The notes under the pieces are model-generated. The model was not told where the DNA came from. It saw only the letters and a list, made by a program, of their open reading frames with translations, and ran no database searches. Positions 44,733-52,660 of a stretch of 64,000 nt of DNA are shown piece by piece. The stretch comes from Nitrospirota bacterium (GTDB taxonomy: Bacteria > Nitrospirota > Nitrospiria > Nitrospirales > Nitrospiraceae). The position numbers were made by a program, and so were the translations under genes. The stretch spans positions 62,001-126,000 of the forward strand of contig JAUXVD010000019.1 of the NCBI GenBank assembly GCA_030684575.1, given 5' to 3'. Each line of letters opens with the position of its first letter. Position 1 is the first letter of the stretch.

Positions 44733-45703
44733 TGGATCGCGCGATCGCTATCCAGGTGTCGCACCTGACGAAAACCTATGACGAGCAGACGGTCGTCTCC
44801 GATCTGTCGTTTGATGTCTATGCCGGCGAGATTTTCGGGTTGCTCGGACCGAACGGAGCGGGGAAAAGCACGACGCTTCGGACGATCATCACGCTGCTGG
44901 CGCCGACGTCTGGCACGGCGAGCGTCTTGGGCCACGATACGGTGCGTGAGTCGGACGTCGTCCGGCAACTCATCGGCTACGTGCCCCAGGAGCGGGCGAT
45001 CGATCGCTTTCTCACCGGTCGGGAGCATCTCGAGCTGCTCGGCGCGCTCTATCACCTGACAAAGGCTGAAGCGACGAAACGGATCGGCGAGTTGCTGAAG
45101 CTGGTGGAACTGGAAGAGGCAGCCGATCGTCCGGCGAAGACCTATTCCGGCGGCATGAAGCGGAAGCTCGACATTGCCTGCGGTCTATTGCCGAATCCCA
45201 AGATCCTGTTCCTCGATGAGCCGACGTTGGGCTTGGATGTGCAGAGCCGGCTCAGGATTTGGGACTATGTGCGGATGTTGAAAGCGCGCGGCATGACGAT
45301 CGTCATGACGACGAATTATTTAGATGAGGCAGACCAGCTCTGCGATCGCTTGGCCATCATCGATGTCGGCAAGATCAAGGCGCTCGGGACGCCGACTGAA
45401 CTGAAAATAGGGCTGGGTGGCGATATCGTGTCGTTGACCCTGAAGGATCTGACGAAGATCCCCGTATTGGTGTCTGCCCTGACGGGACAACCGGCCATGC
45501 GAGCGGTCAAGGCGACCGCCACCGGCCTGGATATCCGGGTCGATTCGCCGGAGAAGGCCCTGCCGGCCATTCTTGAGTCAGCCAATCGATTGGATTGCCG
45601 GCTGGAGTTTATCGAATATCACCGGCCGCGGTTGGACGATGTGTTCATCGCCCATACGGGACGGTCCATGACCGAATCGGTTCAAGACATTCAGACGGTA
45701 TAA
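44732..45703 (+). CDS. ABC transporter ATP-binding protein (DrrA/NodI type)
   Basis: Walker A GPNGAGKSTTLR, signature YSGGMKRKLDIA and Walker B ILFLDEPTLGLD, with the switch histidine region MTTNYLDEADQL, define an ABC ATPase. The length (323 residues) and the C-terminal regulatory extension after residue 230 are typical of ABC-2 exporters such as DrrA and NodI. It energises the permease encoded nine bases downstream. The start shares a base with the previous stop. Confidence 0.92.
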   Translation: MDRAIAIQVSHLTKTYDEQTVVSDLSFDVYAGEIFGLLGPNGAGKSTTLRTIITLLAPTSGTASVLGHDTVRESDVVRQLIGYVPQERAIDRFLTGREHLELLGALYHLTKAEATKRIGELLKLVELEEAADRPAKTYSGGMKRKLDIACGLLPNPKILFLDEPTLGLDVQSRLRIWDYVRMLKARGMTIVMTTNYLDEADQLCDRLAIIDVGKIKALGTPTELKIGLGGDIVSLTLKDLTKIPVLVSALTGQPAMRAVKATATGLDIRVDSPEKALPAILESANRLDCRLEFIEYHRPRLDDVFIAHTGRSMTESVQDIQTV

Positions 45704-45712
45704 GGAGAGACA

Positions 45713-46492
45713 GTGGCGCAGTACTGGCAAGAAATTCATGCATTGACGATGCGGTGGGTCCGACGGCTCAGCCGCGAAAAATTCAGTATGTTGTTCACGC
45801 TCGTGCAGCCGATGCTGTTCTGGCTGATCTTCTTCGGCAACCTGTTTCAGAAGGCCGCGGACGTGCAGGTGACGCAGGCCCCGAACTACATCAGCTTTCT
45901 GACCGCCGGTGTGGTCGTCATGACGGTGCTGAATAACGGACTGGCCGGGGGTGTCGATCTGCTGTTCGACAAGGAGAACGGGTTCCTGGAACGGTTGATG
46001 ACGACGCCGATCCATCGGAGTTCTGTGATCCTGAGCCGCTTCATTTTCGTGATGACGATTACCTCGCTCCAAGTGCTCGTGATCCTCGGCGTCGCCTTTC
46101 TGTTCGGTGTCCAACCGGTGACGGGGCTGCTGGGCATCGCCGCCATTCTCATGATCGGGATGCTCTTCGGTGTCGGTCTCACGGCCATTTCCATGGCCAT
46201 GGCATTTTCCGTGAAGAGTCACGGCGATTTCTTTTCGGTCCTGGGATTCCTGTCGCTCCCGATGATTTTCTTGAGCTCGGCGCTGGTGCCCTTGGAGGCG
46301 ATGCCCGGGTGGATGGGATTTCTGGCGCGCTTCAATCCGATGACCTGGGCGATCGATGCGGTGCGGCCGTTGATTCTTTCCGGCTGGACTGAGGCGCTCC
46401 CTCACGTCGCCATGGTGGTGGTCGTCATGATCATATTCGACGCGATCTGTCTCTACGGGAGCGCCAAAGCGTTCCGTCGGGCCATGGGCTAA
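45713..46492 (+). CDS. ABC-2 type transporter permease
   Basis: The 259-residue protein has six hydrophobic segments in the ABC-2 layout (around MLFTLVQPMLFWLIFF, FLTAGVVVMTVLNNGLAGG, FIFVMTITSLQVLVILGV, GLLGIAAILMIGMLFGVGL, the LGFLSLPMIFLSSALVPLE loop, and VAMVVVVMIIFDAICLYG). The start is a GTG with AAGGAGA upstream. It pairs with the preceding ATPase to export an unknown substrate. Its stop shares a base with the SirB1 gene. Confidence 0.9.
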   Translation: MAQYWQEIHALTMRWVRRLSREKFSMLFTLVQPMLFWLIFFGNLFQKAADVQVTQAPNYISFLTAGVVVMTVLNNGLAGGVDLLFDKENGFLERLMTTPIHRSSVILSRFIFVMTITSLQVLVILGVAFLFGVQPVTGLLGIAAILMIGMLFGVGLTAISMAMAFSVKSHGDFFSVLGFLSLPMIFLSSALVPLEAMPGWMGFLARFNPMTWAIDAVRPLILSGWTEALPHVAMVVVVMIIFDAICLYGSAKAFRRAMG

Positions 46493-47379
46493 TGGGCGGG
46501 CTGTCCGGGAGTCCCACCATGCTGGTCAACGAGAGCCAAATCAGGGCCTTGATCCGACTACTGGCCGATGAGGACGAGAAGATCGTCCGGACCATCAGTG
46601 GGAGGCTCATCGACATCGGTCCCTCAGCCGTTCCTCTCCTGCAGGAAGCGGAAATCGAACAGCCTGAAATGGCCGATCGATTCGTCTCGATCCTTGAGGA
46701 AATCCGCGGCGGCAATCTTGAGGATGAACTCACGCAGCTGGCGGCGCGTCCTGAAGGCTCAATGGATCTTGAGCAGGGCGCCTTTCTGATCGCCCGTTAT
46801 GCCTATCCCACCCTCACCGTGTCTTCCTATGCCAGACAGCTCGACGAGATGGCGCAGGAAGTTCAGGATCGAATCGGCCCCCGCGCATCGGGCGAGGAAA
46901 CGATCAAGACGTTGAATCGGTACCTCTTCACGGAGCAGGGCTTCAAGGGCAATACCAAGAACTATTACGAGTTAGAGAATAGTTACCTCAACTGCGTGAT
47001 CGACCGCCGCACGGGTATTCCGATCAGCCTCTCCACGGTATATCTCCTCGTCGGGAAACGGCTGGGCCTTCCGGTATATGGAATCGGGATGCCGGGGCAT
47101 TTCCTTGTGAAGTACGAATCGGACCGCTACAAAGTGTTCGTCGATTGTTTCAACGGGGGGGCGTTGCTGACCGAGAAGAATTGTCAGCGCTTTCTCACGG
47201 AAGCCGGCTATGGAGTCGACGAGAAGTATCTCCAGCAGAGTCCGGTCCGAGCGATCCTCTCCCGCATGATTAAAAACCTCCTGGCCATCTACTCCAAGCT
47301 CGACGACCCTCTCAAGAAAGCCCGCCTGACGAAGTTCATCGAAATTCTTGGTTGCGATAACCGCGAAGGCGGACTGTAA
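46492..47379 (+). CDS. SirB1 family protein, transglutaminase-like
   Basis: The 295-residue protein has the SirB1 core with NYYELENSYLNCVIDRRTG and PISLSTVYLLVGKRLGLP, then GIGMPGHFLVKY, where the Cys and the late His are the transglutaminase-like pair. The N-terminal 90 residues look like HEAT-like helices (IRALIRLLADEDEKI). It is coupled to the permease gene. The function is not settled; a link to the exported product is inference from the operon. Confidence 0.85.
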   Translation: MGGLSGSPTMLVNESQIRALIRLLADEDEKIVRTISGRLIDIGPSAVPLLQEAEIEQPEMADRFVSILEEIRGGNLEDELTQLAARPEGSMDLEQGAFLIARYAYPTLTVSSYARQLDEMAQEVQDRIGPRASGEETIKTLNRYLFTEQGFKGNTKNYYELENSYLNCVIDRRTGIPISLSTVYLLVGKRLGLPVYGIGMPGHFLVKYESDRYKVFVDCFNGGALLTEKNCQRFLTEAGYGVDEKYLQQSPVRAILSRMIKNLLAIYSKLDDPLKKARLTKFIEILGCDNREGGL

Positions 47380-47443
47380 CGCATAGGCGAGTCTCGCGAG
47401 ACTCGCGGGAAAATCGGGATTGGCCGGAAGTGTCATCAACGTT

Positions 47444-47572
47444 GCAGGCTGCTCAAAAAGTTCGTCCAGCAAGGCTGCAGGCGAGGACAAGGCCGGAGGC
47501 GTACCCTTGTGGTACGTTGAGGACCCTGTCGAGCCGAAAACGCCGCTGGCGGACTTTTTCAGCAGCCTGCTA
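47444..47572 (-). repeat. Family 1 intergenic repeat, reverse copy
   Basis: On the minus strand it begins at the TAG stop of the MBL gene (TAGCAGGCTGCTGAAAAAG) and runs to GAGCAGCCTGC, with a CGTACC/GGTACG centre. It fills most of the gap between convergent genes. Confidence 0.87.
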
Positions 47573-48325
47573 CAATTTGATCGACATTAAGTCTCGCGCC
47601 ACCACAATCTTTCCCTCGTATGCTTCCCCCGCCTGCTCTCGCACATTGTATCGTTCCGTGATTGGATAGAAGTGCGATAAGACGAGTGTGCCGACTCCGG
47701 CTTCTTTAGCCACCTGCCCACATTGACCGGCATGCAGATGGACCGGATTCGGTCGGCTCGCCGGGAACGAACAATCCAGCACCGCCAGATCGACATCCCC
47801 GCAGAGACGCACCAGGCTGTCGCAGTATTGTGAATCGCCGGAATAGGCTAGGGACTTCCCGCCATATTCGATTCGATAGCCCAGGCAATGGAGATGCTCT
47901 GTGTGGGTCACGGTTCGAGGAATCACCCTCGTCTTGCCAATCATAAAGGCCCGATCGGCCACTTCTTTGAAATGAACGGCGAACGGCGCATGTGAGAAGC
48001 CCGGCATGGTGGTGAAGAGGGACCGGAAAAACTTCTTGGTCCCGCGCGGGCCGATCACGGTGAGTGGCGGCCGCGTCCCTCCTTCGTATTTCGTAAAGAT
48101 CATCGCATCGAAGAAGTAGGTGATGAAGTCTGAAAAGTGATCGGCATGGTAGTGAGAGAAGAGGATGTGGGTGATTCGATGCCGATTGATGCCGGTCTTG
48201 AGGAGATTTGTCAGCGTGCGCGGGCCAAAGTCCAAGAGCATTGTCTGGTCGGTGCGGACGAGATAGCCCGAGGCTGCCCGTGTGGGGTGGAGGTTCGTGC
48301 CGGATCCGAGAATCGTCAAACGCAT
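47570..48325 (-). CDS. MBL-fold metallo-hydrolase, RNase Z-like
   Basis: The zinc-binding motif SHYHADHFSD (HxHxDH) is followed by a second cluster with THTEHLH and a late LSHFYPI. The start MRLTILGSGTNLHP, with the early LGSGT, resembles RNase Z and arylsulfatase-type hydrolases. Whether it cuts tRNA or another phosphodiester is not clear; the exosite arm of true RNase Z is not obvious. The start at 48325 lies 19 bases after the MarR stop. The stop codon is the edge of a family 1 repeat. Confidence 0.83.
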   Translation of the reverse strand: MRLTILGSGTNLHPTRAASGYLVRTDQTMLLDFGPRTLTNLLKTGINRHRITHILFSHYHADHFSDFITYFFDAMIFTKYEGGTRPPLTVIGPRGTKKFFRSLFTTMPGFSHAPFAVHFKEVADRAFMIGKTRVIPRTVTHTEHLHCLGYRIEYGGKSLAYSGDSQYCDSLVRLCGDVDLAVLDCSFPASRPNPVHLHAGQCGQVAKEAGVGTLVLSHFYPITERYNVREQAGEAYEGKIVVARDLMSIKL

Positions 48326-48344
48326 AGGCAGAAGAGTGACGGCG

Positions 48345-48800
48345 TTAGCTAGGTTCCTGTTGGAAACTGTCGTGGAGACGAAGGAGGAGCATGCGTACCG
48401 TCTCGGCATCTTTCGGATTCAGCGCCCGTTCGAAGAACGGTCGGATAAAGGCGATATGTGCGGCGAAGGCTTTTTGAAACAGGGCGTTGCCCTTGTCGGT
48501 CAGCCGTACATGGGTGCAACGGCGGTCTCCCTTGACCTCGTCCCGTCTGATGAGCCCCTTTGCGACGAGGCGGTCGAGCACACCGGTGAGTGTGCCTTTT
48601 GTGACGAGCGTTTTCGAAGACAGCTCGGAGCAGGTCATGCCGTCGGTATCCCCGAGTGTGGCGATGACGTCGAATTGTGACGGTGTCAGCTTCATCGAGC
48701 GAATATGTCGGCTATCGACGCGCCAAAAGGCCAGGTAAGCCTCGACGAGCGGGCGCAGTACTTTCAGATAGGGGTCGTCTTTGAGATCCGGCAAGTCCAT
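48345..48800 (-). CDS. MarR-family transcriptional regulator
   Basis: The winged-helix core is seen in TPSQFDVIATLGDTDGMTCSE, LVTKGTLTGVLDRLVAKGLI (recognition helix) and VKGDRRCTHVRLTDKG (wing). Such dimers respond to small molecules or oxidants. The downstream MBL-fold gene on the same strand, 19 bases away, is the likely partner or target. MDLPDLKDDP at 48800 is chosen over a start at 48836; neither has a good ribosome binding site. Confidence 0.87.
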   Translation of the reverse strand: MDLPDLKDDPYLKVLRPLVEAYLAFWRVDSRHIRSMKLTPSQFDVIATLGDTDGMTCSELSSKTLVTKGTLTGVLDRLVAKGLIRRDEVKGDRRCTHVRLTDKGNALFQKAFAAHIAFIRPFFERALNPKDAETVRMLLLRLHDSFQQEPS

Positions 48801-48854
48801 GAGGAGAGGATAGTCCGCATTAGAACGGAAATTCAAGTAGGGGGAGGGGATGGC

Positions 48855-48944
48855 GGGCAGCCTGGTCGTCCTCCTGCTCGCGGAACGCGCACGATCAGAA
48901 TGTGCTCGTTCGACGCGCGCAATTGAGGATCGACCAGGCTACCC
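48855..48944 (+). repeat. Family 2 palindromic repeat
   Basis: Outer arms GGGCAGCCTGGTCG and CGACCAGGCTACCC pair almost fully. The core matches the other copies. It lies in a 380-base stretch without a gene between marR and the HEAT-repeat gene; the rest of that stretch shows nothing. Confidence 0.85.
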
Positions 48945-49181
48945 TTGAAGGAAGTAGAGATAGAGTAGAAGCGCGCAGGGGAAGATCAATCAGCTCCCAT
49001 CCTTGAGAGATAGCGAGCCAGTTTGAAGGGGTCGTTCACAACTTCGCTCGATGCTCCACTAGAGGATCAATTATGCCGCCAGTTGAAGAGTTAGGGGATG
49101 GATCAGATTAATTATTGTAACCATCACGTGGGCTTGACGTCCGTTGACGGCGCAATGCCTGCCTCCCTATGATGCGGTCCT

Positions 49182-49823
49182 ATGCGAGGGAATGAATCAG
49201 GACAGGCGAATCTCACCGCCATTGGGGTCGTCATCGGCTTCGTCATTACGTGCGTCTGGGTCTGGAAGCGTTTGACGCTTGAGGTTCAGGAGTTTGTGAT
49301 TGATCAAGCCATTCCCATGGCGTTTGCCGGATTGGTGATTGCGGCAGCCCTATGGATGGTGGTCCGATCGATCAATCGCTGCAGAGTGAAGCGACGCGAT
49401 CGAGCGACGCTCTTGGCCTTGTTCGAGAAGGCGAAGGGGCGGGAGAAGAAGCTGGAGATCGCCTTTGCCTTGATTGAGGTGAACGAGTATCGCGCCAAAG
49501 GCTTGGAGCCCGTCACACCTGCGTTACGTGAGCTCTTTGCAACGATCCTGCAACGGGCGTTGGATGACAAGCAGCATCGGATTCGTGGGATGGCGGCCAG
49601 TCACTTGGGTGTGTTGAACGACATGACCGTCGTCCCTCTGTTACTCAAGGCGCTGGAAGATGACCATGCCTATGTCCGTTCCAGCGCGGCGCTGGGATTA
49701 GGCCGATTGCGTGCGCGCGAGGCGGAGAAAGTATTGACGACGATGATGACAGAGGATTGGGATCAAACGGTCCGGAGTCGATCGAGGGAAGCTCTGGAGC
49801 GGATTAAGTCGTCTGAAGGCTGA
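49182..49823 (+). CDS. Membrane-anchored HEAT-repeat protein
   Basis: Two hydrophobic helices (around LTAIGVVIGFVITCVWVW and PMAFAGLVIAAALWMVV) are followed by a cytoplasmic region with HEAT-like repeats, namely HRIRGMAASHLGVLNDMTVVP and HAYVRSSAALGLGRLRARE. HEAT repeats mediate protein binding; the partner is unknown. The ending codons lie inside the left arm of a stem-loop that reaches into the gap before the convergent metallophosphoesterase. Confidence 0.78.
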   Translation: MRGNESGQANLTAIGVVIGFVITCVWVWKRLTLEVQEFVIDQAIPMAFAGLVIAAALWMVVRSINRCRVKRRDRATLLALFEKAKGREKKLEIAFALIEVNEYRAKGLEPVTPALRELFATILQRALDDKQHRIRGMAASHLGVLNDMTVVPLLLKALEDDHAYVRSSAALGLGRLRAREAEKVLTTMMTEDWDQTVRSRSREALERIKSSEG

Positions 49824-49858
49824 AGTGTTTAGGTTTCGAATCTCGACCTTCAGCCTTT
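49815..49858. terminator. Stem-loop between convergent genes
   Basis: GAAGGCTGAAG (49815-49825, containing the stop of the HEAT gene) and CTTCAGCCTTT (49848-49858) are inverted with one mismatch around a 22-base loop. It lies between two convergent genes, so it may terminate both. No long T tract follows. Confidence 0.45.
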
Positions 49859-49863
49859 AGCCT

Positions 49864-50718
49864 TCAGTCTTCTGCTTGTGCCTGTTCGTGGACCCATTCA
49901 ATACAGGCGATTTCCGGGGTGCAATTCCATCGCAGCGGAAGAAACGACCATCCGAGTCCACGATTGACATAGAGTCGTCGCCCAGGTTCTCCATGATGTC
50001 CCTCGATCCGTCCATTGCATCCGGGCGGGAGCCAGAAGGTTGGGATGCCGGGGATACGCCATTGGCCTCCGTGGCTATGTCCGCAGAGGATCAGATCGAC
50101 AGCATGGTGGTCTTCCAGTTGATCGAGGATGTTCGGGGCATGGGCCAGCAACAGCGTGTAGCGGTTCTGCGCGCTCGGCGGCAGACAGCGTAAGTCGGCT
50201 CGATGCAGCGAGGGATCGTCGACGCCGACGATGGCGATCTCGCCACCGTCTATGGGGATGTAGGTGGTCTGATTGATCAAGAGGGTGATCTTATGGCGGT
50301 CCGCGAGTTCGGCATAGTGATCGATCGGCACGCCACTGTAGTGATCATGATTGCCTAAGGTGATGAAGACGGGGGCAATCTCACGCAAGGCGGCGAGAAA
50401 TCGAAACATATGAGGCAGGCCTTCCGGCACGTTGAGCAGGTCGCCGGTGATGAAGATCCAGTCTGGCTGGAGCTCTCCGGTGGCGGCGACAATGAGATCG
50501 TGTCGCGGCAGATAGCAGTCGAGATGCAGATCGCTCAAATGGACGGCCCGTTTGCCGGCCAAGGGCCCATGTACATACGACAGCCGTGAGACTTCGTGGC
50601 GGGAGAGTCCGATGTCCCAATGGGGCACGAGGCTAAACATCCGATAGAGTGGTTCACTGAGGGAATGTCCGATGAAGGAGCGGGCTCGGTCTGGCCAGGA
50701 CCTCGTGCGTCGAGTCAT
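49864..50718 (-). CDS. Metallophosphoesterase, YkuE-like
   Basis: The calcineurin-like core has VHLSDLHLDCY, FITGDLLNVP, LGNHDHYSG and LCGHSHGGQW, the full set of metal ligands. The length (284 residues) and the N-terminal basic region fit YkuE-type enzymes that act on lipid or wall phosphates, but this one has no twin-arginine signal. Its start overlaps the stop of the next gene upstream by four bases (ATGA), so the two are coupled. Confidence 0.87.
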   Translation of the reverse strand: MTRRTRSWPDRARSFIGHSLSEPLYRMFSLVPHWDIGLSRHEVSRLSYVHGPLAGKRAVHLSDLHLDCYLPRHDLIVAATGELQPDWIFITGDLLNVPEGLPHMFRFLAALREIAPVFITLGNHDHYSGVPIDHYAELADRHKITLLINQTTYIPIDGGEIAIVGVDDPSLHRADLRCLPPSAQNRYTLLLAHAPNILDQLEDHHAVDLILCGHSHGGQWRIPGIPTFWLPPGCNGRIEGHHGEPGRRLYVNRGLGWSFLPLRWNCTPEIACIEWVHEQAQAED

Positions 50719-51368
50719 CCCATCATCCGATCCAGCTCGACGCGATCTGAGGGGGTCACACGATAGCCCCGCCCGTAGAGATCGCTCATGCCTTGCATCA
50801 AGGCGTCCATGTTACGGCTGCGGTACCAGCTGTCGAATCGCTCCGTCAGTTCCGCGACCTGTTTCGAGGTTGGATCCCCTTGACGGTAGGGGAGGGAGAG
50901 GCAACGAAACAAGTCTTGAAGTTCCGTTGGACCGTAGATGGCATCGTCATTTCTGTCGGCAACCAGGGCGAACTCGTAGAAGGTCAGGCTAACCGAGAGG
51001 ACTGACTGGGTTTTGGAAAAATCATCCCGCGCGTCATCCATTCCGCCTGGATAATCGCGAGGGCAATCCCGGTCGAGCTGGGATGCCGGCGTCATGTTCC
51101 AGCTGATTCTCTGCGCGGACGGGGGAGGCACCTTGGTCGCCTGATAAAACCAGGAGAGGCAGTTGTTCGCTCGCGCAAAGGCCTCTTTGTCGTGGTGGAT
51201 TTGTTTGCCGATATGTTGTGTGAACTGTTGAAAGATCGTGCGCTCTTTGCTCGATGAGTCGCCCGGGAACAGTGCGATTAGCACAATGGTGATGAACAGG
51301 CCTGCCGCAAGTAGGTAGGTCCGAGGTTTCTGATCGATCCTGTGACTGGAGACTGGGTGAAAGCGCAT
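50715..51368 (-). CDS. Membrane-anchored hypothetical protein
   Basis: A single N-terminal hydrophobic helix, YLLAAGLFITIVLIALF, is followed by a soluble domain of about 170 residues with several Cys and Trp (NNCLSWFYQA, RDCPRDYPGG, LFRCLSLPYRQG). The family was not recognised. It is likely outside the cytoplasm. The stop overlaps the metallophosphoesterase start, which suggests a shared role. Confidence 0.7.
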   Translation of the reverse strand: MRFHPVSSHRIDQKPRTYLLAAGLFITIVLIALFPGDSSSKERTIFQQFTQHIGKQIHHDKEAFARANNCLSWFYQATKVPPPSAQRISWNMTPASQLDRDCPRDYPGGMDDARDDFSKTQSVLSVSLTFYEFALVADRNDDAIYGPTELQDLFRCLSLPYRQGDPTSKQVAELTERFDSWYRSRNMDALMQGMSDLYGRGYRVTPSDRVELDRMMG

Positions 51369-51464
51369 GGGAGAAGTATACCATGTGAGTTGTCTTGTCC
51401 CTCATAGGGATTGACGACGTGGTAAGAGCGATGACGCGTGAATGAAGAGGGGGCCTGTTAGACC

Positions 51465-52505
51465 ATGACCATGCCGTTTTTGACTGCGACCGTACCGGGC
51501 ATCGGCGGACAGATGCGGACGCTGCCGGAAGATTTCCAGGTCGAGGAACGTCCGCTCTATCTTCCTTGCGGCGAGGGGGAACATCTCTATATCAAGATCA
51601 AGAAACGCCTGCTCTCCACTCCGGATCTCGTGTTGCGACTCTCTTCGGTCTTGGGGGTGAAAGCGCAGGCGATCGGGGTGGCGGGACTCAAAGATGCCAG
51701 GGCCGTGACGACGCAGATGATTTCACTGCTGGGTGTGACGCCTGACCGGCTGGATCGGCTGAAAGTGGACGAACAGTTGTTGTCGGTGGAGGTACTGGGG
51801 CGACATCGCAATCGGTTACGTCCGGGGCATCATGCCGGCAATGTCTTCCGGTTGGTGATCAGGGATGTCGCCAGCCATGCCCGCGAGACGGTACCCCTGG
51901 TCACGGACATGTTGGCGCGGCGAGGGGTGCCGAACTATTTCGGCCCGCAACGGCAGGGACGGAGTGGACTGAATTATCAGACGGGAGCCGAGTTGCTGGT
52001 GGACCCTGTTCGCCGCAACAAGCTGAGCCGGTCCAAGCGCATGTGGTATCTCAATTCCTATCAGTCGCACTTTTTCAATGCCATGTTGGCCAGGCGGCTG
52101 GATCGGATCGATCGCATCCTGGTGGGAGACTGGGCCATGAAAATGGAGAACGGCGCCTGTTTTCTGGTCGAGGATGCCGCAGTGGAACAGCCCAGGGCGG
52201 ACCAATTCGAAATCAGTCCCACCGGCATCCTATTCGGGTCGCGCGTGTCCTGGGCCACGGGAGAGCCTGGCGAGATCGAACGGGCTGTGGTGGTCGAAAG
52301 CGGCGCCACGCCGGAGAGTCTCACCGAAGCCGCGAAAGCTTGCGGGTTTCGCGGGGAACGGCGCTCGTTCCGAACGCGCCTTGTCGATTTGGACTGGGCC
52401 TTAGATAGCACCGTGCTTACGCTCTCGTTCTCGCTTCCGCCTGGCGCTTATGCGACGAATGTTTTACGGGAATTGATGAAGGTAGGCGAGGGGCCAGAGG
52501 CCTGA
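51465..52505 (+). CDS. truD: tRNA pseudouridine(13) synthase TruD
   Basis: The catalytic Asp is in GVAGLKDARAVTTQ (canonical GLKDRxAxTxQ). NYFGPQRQGRSGLNY and the late LPPGAYATNVLRELMK are also characteristic. TruD modifies U13 of tRNAs. The length of 346 residues is typical. The start MTMPFLTATVPG at 51465 has another in-frame ATG two codons on. The stop region contains an arm of an imperfect inverted repeat with a partner at 52623. Confidence 0.94.
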   Translation: MTMPFLTATVPGIGGQMRTLPEDFQVEERPLYLPCGEGEHLYIKIKKRLLSTPDLVLRLSSVLGVKAQAIGVAGLKDARAVTTQMISLLGVTPDRLDRLKVDEQLLSVEVLGRHRNRLRPGHHAGNVFRLVIRDVASHARETVPLVTDMLARRGVPNYFGPQRQGRSGLNYQTGAELLVDPVRRNKLSRSKRMWYLNSYQSHFFNAMLARRLDRIDRILVGDWAMKMENGACFLVEDAAVEQPRADQFEISPTGILFGSRVSWATGEPGEIERAVVVESGATPESLTEAAKACGFRGERRSFRTRLVDLDWALDSTVLTLSFSLPPGAYATNVLRELMKVGEGPEA

Positions 52506-52660
52506 GGCCAAGGGTAGCGATCAGACGTCTTCACATAGAAGCAGGGTTGTCTGTCATGAGTGCGTGCTATCATTACTTATCAGAGGCATTAGCTCCTGGC
52601 GATGAACTGCTTCCCTCTAGCCCCTAGCCTTTGGCCTCTAGCCTCGAATGGTTTTGAACG

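Noticed and set aside
52547-52573. TTGTCT and TATCAT before the LOR/SDH gene as a promoter
   Set aside because: The spacer is only 15 bases, so it is too uncertain to list as a feature.
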